The position numbers were made by a program, and so were the translations under genes. A stretch of 35,077 nt of DNA, taken from the NCBI GenBank assembly GCA_018065645.1, contig JAGHSX010000187.1, forward strand, positions 1 through 35,077, read 5' to 3'. Below, piece by piece: positions 28,605 to 35,067 of this stretch (position 1 is its first letter; each line of letters begins with the position of its first letter). Below the pieces are notes generated by a model that was not told the origin of the DNA, made no database searches, and saw only the letters and a list, made by a program, of their open reading frames with translations. This stretch comes from Candidatus Scybalousia scybalohippi (GTDB lineage: Bacteria > Bacteroidota > Bacteroidia > Bacteroidales > P3).

Positions 28605-29920
28605 TCGCTTGAACTCCCTTTATTATCGCTAAACATATCTTCAATAGCTGTATAACCAGCACCATATAGTTTAGCATTGTTTGTTTCATAAACAGGCTCT
28701 GCAAAAGTCAATGCTAACGCATCAGCTTTATCAGGCGAGCGACCTATTCTTTTCTTAAATTCCTCTTTGTCTTCAAGTTGTAGTTGGTCTTGAGCAACAC
28801 GCACACGTTCAACACCAGATAATTCTTCTAAAAGTTCATCATCATCAGGCAGTTGAACTGGCAACTCTTGTTCTAGCCAATTTTTAATACTATTCCACAT
28901 TTCAGCACGTTTATTTTTGTACCTGTCATTCTGTATTGCTTTGCCACCAAAGTTTATACCTTTAACGATTTTAGCAAACCCACGAGCATTTAATATATCA
29001 TACACACCAGCACCAGAGTTTCCCAAGTCAAGAAATACTTTACTAGGTTTATAATCCTTAATAAATGAAGTGAGTAGGTCTGCAACTTGTACAGTATCAT
29101 AACCACGCACAACGTGAAATTTAATTACGAGCCTCCCTTTTCTAAAACAGAAAACAGTCTTATCGTTTCCTGCCCTCGCAATATCCAAACCTATAACAAG
29201 TGGACTATTGCTCTCCGATATCTTTTGAACCATAGCCTCTCTAACCGATTTGGCTGATATCAGCTTATAGTCACCTTGTTGCATAGGCTCTCCCTCCCAA
29301 ATATGCAAATATTCATCATAATTATCACGTTTGCTTTTTTCTGCCATTTTCTTTATTTCTTCAGGGCAAAACGGATTATTATAATAATTAACTTTAACAA
29401 CCAAAGTATCGTCATCAGGGTTAGATGCTATCATTTTATACGCAGGGTCGCTAACCTCTTTTCTATTCATAGAAAACCATATTTCAGAGTTTGGTTTACG
29501 AATAGTCGGTAATAATATTTGTAAAGACCCTGTTGTAATTGTTTGAGCCTCTTCACACCAACAAATATCAACACCCTCAAGAGATTTGATATTTTGTGCG
29601 TTATGCTCTCCCAAACCTTTAAACACAAATCTAGATTTAGTGATTATATTTTCAATCCTATCATCAAAAAAAACATAATCATTAAATCCATAAAATTCTG
29701 CTCTATCTTTTAAGAGTTTATAAACTGAATCTTTGATAGAGTTTTGCACTTCACGAACGCAAGCAATAAACATTTTTTTACTTCTAGCAAGCAATAGCAA
29801 AGCATCAGCCATTGCCCACGATTTACCACCGGCACGACCTCCGTGAAAGAATTTATAGCGATAGTGTTTAGTTAATAATGGTTGGTAAGTCTTCGGTATT
29901 TGAATCTTCACTTGTTCCAT
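28598..29920 (-). CDS. terL: Terminase large subunit
   Basis: 440 aa, Terminase_3 type. N-terminal ATPase: Walker A 'HGGRAGGKS' (residues 26-34), Walker B 'GVDICWCEEAQ' (about 116-126), coupling motif 'SMNR' (about 152). C-terminal RNase H-like nuclease: 'IGLDIARAGNDKT' (about 241), 'VFLDLGNSGAG' (about 290), 'SPDKADALALTF' (about 398), which contain the acidic metal ligands. Translocates DNA into the procapsid and cuts it. Overlaps the small subunit gene by 53 nt. Whether packaging is headful or cos-type cannot be told. Confidence 0.95.
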   Translation of the reverse strand: MEQVKIQIPKTYQPLLTKHYRYKFFHGGRAGGKSWAMADALLLLARSKKMFIACVREVQNSIKDSVYKLLKDRAEFYGFNDYVFFDDRIENIITKSRFVFKGLGEHNAQNIKSLEGVDICWCEEAQTITTGSLQILLPTIRKPNSEIWFSMNRKEVSDPAYKMIASNPDDDTLVVKVNYYNNPFCPEEIKKMAEKSKRDNYDEYLHIWEGEPMQQGDYKLISAKSVREAMVQKISESNSPLVIGLDIARAGNDKTVFCFRKGRLVIKFHVVRGYDTVQVADLLTSFIKDYKPSKVFLDLGNSGAGVYDILNARGFAKIVKGINFGGKAIQNDRYKNKRAEMWNSIKNWLEQELPVQLPDDDELLEELSGVERVRVAQDQLQLEDKEEFKKRIGRSPDKADALALTFAEPVYETNNAKLYGAGYTAIEDMFSDNKGSSSEW

Positions 29921-30254
29921 CTGTTACATCCACAAATTCAACAAGAGCCTGTTTTATGTTGATGTTAGCATCTACCTCTTGTTTATCAGGTAGTTTTATC
30001 ATTTTTAATAGTTCAATCATTGGCTTTGGGTCGCCAAGAGCAAGATTATTCATAGCACCTTGCACAGCCTTATCTGGTGCATCAACTTCAAGCAATTTCT
30101 TTGTTAAGTCCTCAAATAGTCGCTTTCTTGCAGTTGCCATTTCCCAACCTTTACTTTTAGCCTCTGGCGATGGTTGATATTCAGAACTAAATCTTTTGCC
30201 ACAATAAGGGTCAATGACGTGTCGTTTCTTCGTTGTTTTATTTTCATCAGCCAT
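29868..30254 (-). CDS. terS: Terminase small subunit (putative)
   Basis: 128 aa from ATG 30254 (GGAA 11 nt upstream, after the leader terminator); the track start at 30293 lies in the terminator. Basic N-terminus 'KKRHVIDPYCGKRFSSEYQPSPEAKSKGWE', then helical 'RLFEDLTKKLLEVDAPDKAVQGAMNNLALGDPKPMIELLKMI', as in small terminases that recognise packaging sites. Acidic C-terminal tail. Identity rests largely on position before TerL; the SxxAKxxG/W segment resembles other TerS-like proteins. Confidence 0.75.
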   Translation of the reverse strand: MADENKTTKKRHVIDPYCGKRFSSEYQPSPEAKSKGWEMATARKRLFEDLTKKLLEVDAPDKAVQGAMNNLALGDPKPMIELLKMIKLPDKQEVDANINIKQALVEFVDVTDGTSEDSNTEDLPTIIN

Positions 30255-30270
30255 AGTAATTATTCCTAAC

Positions 30271-30296
30271 AAAAAAGGGACACATTTCTGCATCCC
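30271..30296 (-). terminator. Leader terminator of the terminase operon (tR'-like)
   Basis: On the - strand: GGGATGCA-GAAA-TGTGTCCC (8 bp, GNRA loop) followed by TTTTTT, about 60 nt after the predicted start of late promoter 1 and before TerS. Transcription of all head genes must pass it. Confidence 0.85.
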
Positions 30297-30364
30297 ATAT
30301 TTTAACTAACTTTTTGAGGATAACGTAATTCAAGCTATAAAGCCTAATATTCCATTATGGTTAC

Positions 30365-30393
30365 ATTGTAAAATAGCTAGTTCCACTTGTCAA
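30365..30393 (-). promoter_or_regulatory. Late promoter 1 (terminase operon)
   Basis: On the - strand: perfect TTGACA (30388-30393), 17-nt spacer, TACAAT (30365-30370). The spacer contains GTGGAACTA (30378-30386), as in late promoter 2. It overlaps the stop codon of the small gene at 30390-30536. Confidence 0.8.
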
Positions 30394-30536
30394 TATGCTT
30401 TTAATTTTTTTCTCCTATTAATAACATCGTACCAAGCTAAACGTTCAGCATACTGTCTTGAATGATGTGCTAAATATTCATATATTGCAGCACGTTCTTC
30501 AAAATATTCTTTTTCGTCATCATCCTTAAATTTCAT
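30390..30536 (-). CDS. Small hypothetical protein (48 aa)
   Basis: Not in the track. Starts 7 nt after the stop of the methyltransferase-like gene, with AGG upstream, and ends within late promoter 1. Acidic N-terminus, aromatic-rich helix ('FEERAAIYEYLAHHSRQYAE'), basic tail. Last gene of the replication operon. No function assigned. Confidence 0.55.
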   Translation of the reverse strand: MKFKDDDEKEYFEERAAIYEYLAHHSRQYAERLAWYDVINRRKKLKAY

Positions 30537-30543
30537 AACACAC

Positions 30544-31272
30544 CTAGAATAATTGTAATTGACCTATATCTTGTTTCTTACCTAACACAAAATCGCATAT
30601 CCAATTCCTCGCATAATCAGGGGATATAAGCGAACGTTCCTCGCTACATATTCCAGCTTTATAACCGGATTTACAACGTTTAATAATCTTTTGTTCTTTA
30701 TCGTTTTGAAAACTTTGACCATAAGTAGGCTCACAACCAAAGAACCAATAAGCAGTAGGTTTTTTGAAATAATCCCCACGTTCCATTCTGTTTTTATCAA
30801 CAACTTGAGGTTTTGGAAAGTTTTGCAATGTGATTAGATAATGTGGAGCAGTCGCAGGATTTTCAATAATAAGCCTTAATTTCCTTTTTTCCACGATATA
30901 GATTAGTTTATAAAGCAATGTATGAAAATATGTGCGATTAGATAATCTTTCCATAGCCTCTTTTATTTGTTCTGTTTTGGGTTTAGTTTTGTTATTAACA
31001 CATTCCAAAGAGTAATAAGTCATCTGTAATGATTCAAAGTATATGCAAGGGAAAAAAGCTATAATCAAATCATCTTGACTTATACCATCAAATATAGACA
31101 CACCACCAATATATGCTTTTTCAATCTCATTAAATAAGTCTATAACGTGGTCAGTTTCATTAAAGTTGTTTTGTATATCGTAATCCTCTGCATCGTATCC
31201 TAATTTCTTAAATTCGTTTTTGAACGTTCCTGATTGTTCAAAAAAACAATGTATTTTACCTTTTATTTCCAT
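30544..31272 (-). CDS. Phage C5-cytosine-methyltransferase-like protein
   Basis: 242 aa. Motif-I-like start 'KIHCFFEQSGTFKNEFKKLG' with 'EDYDIQNNF' (SAM-binding Rossmann strands). Then 'DLIIAFFPCIYF', where PC corresponds to the catalytic PPC of C5-methyltransferases, and 'LRLIIENPA', the ENV-like motif. 'RMERGDYFKKPTAYWFFGCEPT' and 'ERSLISPDYARNWI' recur in a family common in gut phages. The altered catalytic motif (FPC, not PPC) leaves activity uncertain; it may modify phage DNA against restriction. No cognate endonuclease nearby. Confidence 0.7.
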   Translation of the reverse strand: MEIKGKIHCFFEQSGTFKNEFKKLGYDAEDYDIQNNFNETDHVIDLFNEIEKAYIGGVSIFDGISQDDLIIAFFPCIYFESLQMTYYSLECVNNKTKPKTEQIKEAMERLSNRTYFHTLLYKLIYIVEKRKLRLIIENPATAPHYLITLQNFPKPQVVDKNRMERGDYFKKPTAYWFFGCEPTYGQSFQNDKEQKIIKRCKSGYKAGICSEERSLISPDYARNWICDFVLGKKQDIGQLQLF

Positions 31273-31276
31273 CTCT

Positions 31277-31708
31277 TTATTTCCATAATGTTAATTGCTT
31301 GCGATTTTTTTGCTTTCTGTGGGGTTTAATGTAATATTTGATAAGTTCATCTAGACCAAGACAAAGTAACGTTGCTAGGTAAGTTTTTTGCCTTGCTACG
31401 TCCCAACGTGAGCCTTTAATTCTAAATGGCTTATCTTCACAACATATCCAACGTACATATGACCTATATTGTGGTGGTATAGAGTTAAATGCTCTACAAA
31501 ATCTCTCTAGTGCCTCCATAGTATAAGAACTTGTTACATTACCACCATCAACCCTAGGTTTAGCATAGTCTGTTGCTTTGGCGGTTGTGCCTGCAATATC
31601 AAAGTCATTACGCAAACGAACAGCTATGTTAAGTCTATCTGTTGGGGTATTACGTGGACTTCCATATTTCAGCCAACCACCATCAAACAAGTCCTTTATT
31701 GCTGTCAT
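31277..31708 (-). CDS. DUF6456-like protein
   Basis: 143 aa. 'RLNIAVRLRNDFDIAGTTAKATDYAKPRVDGGN' (about residues 25-57), 'ALERFCRAFNSIPPQYRSYVRWICCED' (about 65-91) and 'ATLLCLGLDELIKYY' reproduce the order of elements in DUF6456, a domain I associate with alphaproteobacteria and their phages. 'RWICCED' is the most telling. Function unknown; predicted helical and possibly DNA-binding. AGGGAG start. The C-terminal tail is strongly basic. Supports an alphaproteobacterial host. Confidence 0.6.
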   Translation of the reverse strand: MTAIKDLFDGGWLKYGSPRNTPTDRLNIAVRLRNDFDIAGTTAKATDYAKPRVDGGNVTSSYTMEALERFCRAFNSIPPQYRSYVRWICCEDKPFRIKGSRWDVARQKTYLATLLCLGLDELIKYYIKPHRKQKNRKQLTLWK

Positions 31709-31719
31709 TTTCTCTCTCC

Positions 31720-32385
31720 CTAAAATAACGTTCCTTGTTTTTGTTCATCTTCTAATCTTTTACAACTAGCTTTCCAGTAGTCGTAATCTTTCTCTACGCA
31801 AATAAAGTTCCTTTTAAGCCTATGGCAAGCAATAGCTGTTGTGCCTGAACCACTAAAGCAATCAAGAACAATGTCGTTTTCTTTAGAAAAATCTACTAAA
31901 CACTTCTTCATAATTTCTATTGGCTTTTGCGTGGGATGTATTTTTTCTTCTGCTTTGGTATTTCCCTCTATGTTTCCATAGTAATTATAATCATAGCACT
32001 TGCAATTTGTATCAAAGGAAGTCCAAGCAAACTCTCCAGCTCCAAAATTTAAACAGGGATTGTTTTTCTTCCAAAATATAAAACCTCTACATCCTTGTTT
32101 CCAAAGTTCTGGAAAATAATTTCCTCCCCAAATAATTTGATTTTTTGAAACTCTTATTATTTCTTTAAATATTTCATCGTGAGGTATTTCTGAATCCCAA
32201 TCACTATTTTTATATTTGTTTGCTTTTACTCTTTTCCCATTTTTTAATTTATTTGTTCTGTTAAATGTTCCAAAACCTATGCCATAAGGTGGGTCAGTAA
32301 GTACTAAATCAACACTCTTATCAGGTAATTGTTTAAGTATATCCAAGCAATCTGCGTTGATTATTTTATTCAAATATTTTTCCAT
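31720..32385 (-). CDS. Orphan DNA methyltransferase (beta class, DPPY)
   Basis: 221 aa from ATG 32385, overlapping the upstream stop (TAATG) with GAGGAG before it; the track start is 10 codons earlier. Motif order IV then I marks the beta class: catalytic 'VDLVLTDPPYGIGF' (DPPY at 31-34), a variable recognition region, 'HPTQKPIEIM', and the SAM motif 'VLDCFSGSGTTAIA'. Transfers methyl to an exocyclic amine (N6-adenine or N4-cytosine). No restriction partner, so likely protective or regulatory. Its last 84 nt are duplicated exactly at 4629-4712. Confidence 0.93.
   Translation of the reverse strand: MEKYLNKIINADCLDILKQLPDKSVDLVLTDPPYGIGFGTFNRTNKLKNGKRVKANKYKNSDWDSEIPHDEIFKEIIRVSKNQIIWGGNYFPELWKQGCRGFIFWKKNNPCLNFGAGEFAWTSFDTNCKCYDYNYYGNIEGNTKAEEKIHPTQKPIEIMKKCLVDFSKENDIVLDCFSGSGTTAIACHRLKRNFICVEKDYDYWKASCKRLEDEQKQGTLF
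31731..31814 (-). repeat. 84-nt exact duplication, methyltransferase copy
   Basis: The reverse complement is identical base for base to 4629-4712. Here it codes the functional methyltransferase C-terminus. The copies lie about 8 kb apart across the presumed circular junction and are inverted, so recombination between them would invert the segment. Confidence 0.95.
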
Positions 32386-32801
32386 TATTCCCAATACTCC
32401 TCTATTCTGATACAATTATTCTTGTAATCCGGTACTTTCCTAAACTTCTGTTGCTTTTGTTTAATCTTAACCTCTGGTAGAGGATGGATGCGTTTACGTC
32501 CTCTTGTTTCTACTGATTTCGGTATTAAATGCTCTGGTATTGTTTCAAATATATACCTTGCTTTTGCCCATATTTCCTCGCTTGCGTTATTTAGTGCATA
32601 GCCGATTGTGTTATGGTCAAATGATGTCTTCATTGCTATCCAGTTGTTAGCCATTCCACAGAGTTTATAAAAGCAAAATATTATCCAACGTTGGTCAGCT
32701 ATTTCTCTTGAACGTCTGCGTTCGCCAGTGAATAACGCATCCCAAGTTGTATTAAGTTCGTTTAATAAATAATCTCTACAAGTCATCTCTCTCCCTAGCA
32801 T
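32385..32801 (-). CDS. DnaA domain-IV-like DNA-binding protein
   Basis: 138 aa. Residues about 28-72 ('RRRSREIADQRWIIFCFYKLCGMANNWIAMKTSFDHNTIGYALNNA') align by eye with the C-terminal DNA-binding domain of DnaA (R-S--IA--R-IA-YL---LTG-S---IG--FG-RDHTTV-HA), including the DH-T signature that contacts the DnaA box. There is no AAA+ ATPase, only this domain and a basic tail ('RGRKRIHPLP'). Suggests origin recognition or competition with host DnaA. Lies with the helicase-loader-like and replisome-organiser genes. Two ribosome sites allow a start at codon 1 or 6. Confidence 0.7.
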   Translation of the reverse strand: MLGREMTCRDYLLNELNTTWDALFTGERRRSREIADQRWIIFCFYKLCGMANNWIAMKTSFDHNTIGYALNNASEEIWAKARYIFETIPEHLIPKSVETRGRKRIHPLPEVKIKQKQQKFRKVPDYKNNCIRIEEYWE

Positions 32802-32805
32802 TTTT

Positions 32806-33372
32806 TTACTCCCTAACGAAAAATGAACTTGTGTCGTAAGTTTGTGTCATATCATAACCAAGAGTAATAAGGTCATTTTTAGACTGAAACTCATACTCTT
32901 TACCTAACACCTCTTTTGAAACATCAATAAGCACATCGTCAAAATCAGCTTTGCAAGGGTTGATTTTATTTACAATGTTTGGATATTGACCACTTCTGAT
33001 GCGATATAGTGCCATAGTGTAGATATATTTGTTGTGATGGCATTGCCCTGCTTTCACATCTTCATTAAAATATTGTACATCAATATCAGGTAAATATGCT
33101 GGCAACTTCTCACGTTCTTTATCTTCCTTAATCCCTTTTGCGTTAATCATTGCGATTATTTGCGAAACATTAGGTTTAGTTTTAGATGACTTAAATCTCC
33201 AATATTCATCAATAGCAGAGATAACCTCATCTGTATCATAGTTTGCAAAAGCATCGTTCCACTTATTGACTTTTGTCGGATGCTCTAAAGCTAACTGTTC
33301 TATTTTTTCTGGGTCAGGCTCTTTGTCATAAAGTTCAGAGATGTGTTGTAAGATATAAATAGCTTTCATCAC
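32806..33372 (-). CDS. Helicase-loader-like replication protein (putative)
   Basis: 188 aa. N-terminal helical domain 'ILQHISELYDKEPDPEKIEQLALEHPTKVNKWNDAFANYDTDEVISAIDEYWRFKSSKTKPNVSQIIAMI' resembles the G39P/helicase-loader N-terminal fold: W in the middle, repeated A-x-x-x-Y helix, then a P-x-x-x-I segment. The C-terminal region is unlike known loaders, with His/Cys (CHHNKY). Overlaps the DUF6291 gene. Delivery of host DnaB to the phage origin is a reasonable inference from neighbours. Confidence 0.5.
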   Translation of the reverse strand: MMKAIYILQHISELYDKEPDPEKIEQLALEHPTKVNKWNDAFANYDTDEVISAIDEYWRFKSSKTKPNVSQIIAMINAKGIKEDKEREKLPAYLPDIDVQYFNEDVKAGQCHHNKYIYTMALYRIRSGQYPNIVNKINPCKADFDDVLIDVSKEVLGKEYEFQSKNDLITLGYDMTQTYDTSSFFVRE

Positions 33373-33920
33373 TCGCCCCCCAATAATTTATTTTTTCTAG
33401 CAAAAGCCATAACTTGAGAATGAACATCGCTATTATTAGTAGATGTATTAAGAGAATAAGGGAAAGCATTTACAGTTACATTTCCATTTTCATTTACATT
33501 AGCATTCTCATTAACATTTACATTACCATTAGCATTTACATTAGGGGTTGTTTTATTAACCCCATAGGGGTTGTTTTCATAACCCCCTAGGGTTGTTTCA
33601 ATTAACCCCAGTGGGGTTGTTTCATTCAACCCTATACCGTTGTTTTTCTTTCGTGCATTTTGATTGCCTTTAGGTGCTCCACCCAATTTACCATATTCTG
33701 CACCCTTTAAACCATCTTCCCTACGTTTTAAGTTTGCATCAATCTGCGGTTTAATTAGCTTAAATGTTATTTTAGCAGTAGCACTCATATTCTCTGGTAT
33801 TTCTCCAAAGAGAGCATACCTTGTAATAACTTCATAACACTCAAGCCGTTCTTTTATGTCATCTATTTCACAAAAAGCCTCATAAAAGCTGTCGTAAAAT
33901 ACATAGCTTTCAGTAGTCAT
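33369..33920 (-). CDS. Replisome organiser (DUF6291) containing the origin
   Basis: 183 aa. Residues 4-80 match DUF6291: 'SYVFYDSFYEAFCEIDD', 'YEVITRYALFGEIP', 'FKLIKPQIDANLKRREDG', 'YGKLGGAPKGNQNA'. The middle (about 90-125) is encoded by palindromic 22-24-bp repeats, then a 'NVNANGNVNVNENANVNENG' linker. The C-terminus 'VMAFARKNKLL' is short. Replication initiators of many phages carry the origin within the gene, between DNA-binding and partner-binding parts. Because the repeats shift frame, they appear conserved as DNA, not as peptide. GGGAG start; overlaps both neighbours. Confidence 0.75.
   Translation of the reverse strand: MTTESYVFYDSFYEAFCEIDDIKERLECYEVITRYALFGEIPENMSATAKITFKLIKPQIDANLKRREDGLKGAEYGKLGGAPKGNQNARKKNNGIGLNETTPLGLIETTLGGYENNPYGVNKTTPNVNANGNVNVNENANVNENGNVTVNAFPYSLNTSTNNSDVHSQVMAFARKNKLLGGE
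33474..33643 (-). other. ori: Candidate replication origin (iterons + AT-rich tract)
   Basis: Four imperfect palindromic units at 33544-33563, 33567-33586, 33590-33609 and 33613-33632, plus a partial fifth near 33637. Read on the - strand, unit 1 is GGGGTTAATAAAACAACCCC. TTG-to-TTG spacings are 23, 22, 24 and 23 bp. Next to them, 33474-33543 is AT-rich with 12-nt CATTTACATTA-type repeats, a plausible unwinding element. Spacings not divisible by three mean the repeats are read in different frames. Confidence 0.7.
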
Positions 33921-34240
33921 TTTATCTCCCTCAAAAAATTAATAGCATCGTCAAGACTTCTCCAAATCAAATATTCAAAATCCAATTCTTTAACGTGATT
34001 TTCAAATACCTTTTGTGTGTCTTGTTGCTTTCCTTTGCTTGTTTTAATCTCTACAAATACGCACCTTTTAGGTAGTAATATGATTAAGTCTGAAACACCT
34101 GCCAACTGCCCCTCTTTTTTCAAGAACGAGCCTGTTATTGCGTTACGTTTCCCACCATTGGGAACACTAAAGCAAAACACCCTATTCAATTTTAGATATT
34201 GCACTATCATTGTTTGGATTTGGCTTTCTTCAAACTTCAT
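33917..34240 (-). CDS. VRR-NUC domain nuclease
   Basis: 107 aa, a stand-alone VRR-NUC domain of the PD-(D/E)XK superfamily. 'FCFSVPNGGKR' (about residues 22-32), 'LKKEGQLAGVSDLIILLP' (with catalytic D about 52), 'CVFVEIKTSKGKQQDTQKVF' (E-x-K catalytic pair, about 59-78). Family members cut branched DNA or act with helicases. In phages they are found beside SSB and replication genes, as here. It may resolve replication or recombination intermediates. Confidence 0.88.
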   Translation of the reverse strand: MKFEESQIQTMIVQYLKLNRVFCFSVPNGGKRNAITGSFLKKEGQLAGVSDLIILLPKRCVFVEIKTSKGKQQDTQKVFENHVKELDFEYLIWRSLDDAINFLREIK

Positions 34241-34249
34241 CTCAAAACC

Positions 34250-34552
34250 CTAAAAAGGAACATTATCGTCTGTAAAAGAATTATAGTTTGTTGCTTGTGG
34301 TTGCTCATCGCTCTCAATTTTCTTGTTAGCAACGCACCAAATAGCAGCTTGTTTAATCAATTCAGCCAACTGAAAGCCATTCTCTGCAATTTCAGAGATA
34401 GTTTGGTTTTTCCATTCGCCGTTTTTGTCCTTGTATCTTTTTTGAATATTCAAATTATACAAAGTTCTAGTTTTTCCATCTTTCTCATAAGTGTTAGTAA
34501 ACACTGCCACACTTTGAGTACCTGATTTAATCTTATAAATTGGCTCTGCCAT
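34250..34552 (-). CDS. SSB-like single-stranded DNA-binding protein
   Basis: 100 aa. N-terminal strands 'YKIKSGTQSVAVFTNTYEKDGKTRTLYNLNIQKRYKDKNGEWKNQT' fit a small OB-like fold. An Asn/Ser linker follows, and the protein ends 'DDNVPF', very like the acidic tip (DDDIPF) with which SSB recruits partner proteins. Not a classical SSB by sequence. First gene of the replication operon after the + strand island, followed by the nuclease. Coats ssDNA at the fork; tail-mediated recruitment is inferred from the tip. Confidence 0.65.
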   Translation of the reverse strand: MAEPIYKIKSGTQSVAVFTNTYEKDGKTRTLYNLNIQKRYKDKNGEWKNQTISEIAENGFQLAELIKQAAIWCVANKKIESDEQPQATNYNSFTDDNVPF

Positions 34553-34587
34553 CTTATTTTACTCCTTTAAATTTAATTAAATGCAGG

Positions 34588-34609
34588 AGTGCAAAAAAAA
34601 TCTTGCACT
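34588..34609. promoter_or_regulatory. Palindromic operator candidate
   Basis: AGTGCAA-8 nt-TTGCACT, 7-bp arms. The right arm contains the -35 hexamer TTGCAC of the promoter for the + strand membrane gene, so a bound protein would block it. The repressor at 34876-35067 is the obvious candidate ligand. The TTGCAC core also recurs in attP arm sites. Confidence 0.5.
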
Positions 34610-34631
34610 TCCGCATTTTTCCTTTTATGAT
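34603..34631 (+). promoter_or_regulatory. Promoter of the + strand membrane gene
   Basis: TTGCAC (34603-34608), 17-nt spacer, TATGAT (34626-34631). Predicted start near 34638, 28 nt upstream of ATG 34666. Overlaps the palindrome at 34588-34609. Confidence 0.6.
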
Positions 34632-34665
34632 TTATTTGGGAAAAACATAAAAGAAAGGTACAAAA

Positions 34666-34866
34666 ATGACTTACGACATACTCAATTTTTTGTGGGAGAA
34701 AGGGTATATGACTATTACTTGTATATTTTTGTTTGTCTTTCTGTTTTTGCATTATGCCTTTCTTGTGTGGCAAGAACTTCGTAGAGAAAAGAGAGAAGAT
34801 GAACGCATCAAACTTCAATTTTCTGAAAATCGTGCCAGAGAAAAAAGAGAATATTGGCGTAAGTAA
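34666..34866 (+). CDS. Small membrane protein, possible lysogeny-module gene
   Basis: 66 aa. Start supported by GAAAGG upstream and a promoter with 17-nt spacing. One strong membrane segment (about residues 15-33, 'MTITCIFLFVFLFLHYAFLV') followed by a highly charged, basic helix to the end ('RREKREDERIKLQF'). It is the only + strand gene in a leftward region, convergent with the repressor gene. Single transcription unit next to a repressor is typical of lysogenic conversion or superinfection exclusion genes; that is an inference. Confidence 0.65.
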   Translation: MTYDILNFLWEKGYMTITCIFLFVFLFLHYAFLVWQELRREKREDERIKLQFSENRAREKREYWRK

Positions 34867-34875
34867 TTTAATCAC

Positions 34876-35067
34876 TTATTTGTCCTCATAATAAAAATCG
34901 TTTGCTGTTACTTTCCCTTGCGTTGCTAATAAGATTTTACTCATCATATCAGAACGTGGAGCATCACCATTACACCACCTTGATACATTGCCTTGAGCTG
35001 TACCAACTTTGTCGGCAAATTCCTCTTGAGTGATGTTTTCTTCTTTTAAAAAGTCTTTCAATTTCAT
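34876..35067 (-). CDS. Cro/CI-type (XRE) transcriptional repressor
   Basis: 63 aa, a bare HTH_3 domain: 'LKDFLKEENITQEEFADKVGTAQGNVSRWCNGDAPRS' with turn and recognition helix at about residues 14-33. No C-terminal dimerisation or self-cleavage domain, so it is Cro-sized. Divergent, across the presumed circular junction, from the early operon at 83; transcription leftward would also run toward the replication operon. The start is ten bases from the window end with only weak GGAAA upstream. Likely the lysis-lysogeny switch regulator. Confidence 0.85.
   Translation of the reverse strand: MKLKDFLKEENITQEEFADKVGTAQGNVSRWCNGDAPRSDMMSKILLATQGKVTANDFYYEDK

Noticed and set aside
28598-30254. T7-like phage classification
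   Set aside because: No phage RNA polymerase or DNA polymerase gene is present; only the short-tail architecture is shared.
31720-32385. Restriction-modification system
   Set aside because: No restriction endonuclease gene nearby; the VRR-NUC protein fits recombination nucleases beside SSB.
33474-33643. CRISPR array or peptide repeat
   Set aside because: Units are tandem at about 23 bp with no unique spacers, lie inside a gene, and shift reading frame, so iterons fit better.
34566-34594. Divergent - strand promoter using the left TTGCAC of the palindrome
   Set aside because: The matching -10 (TTTAAA) would place the start at or beyond the ribosome site of the SSB-like gene.
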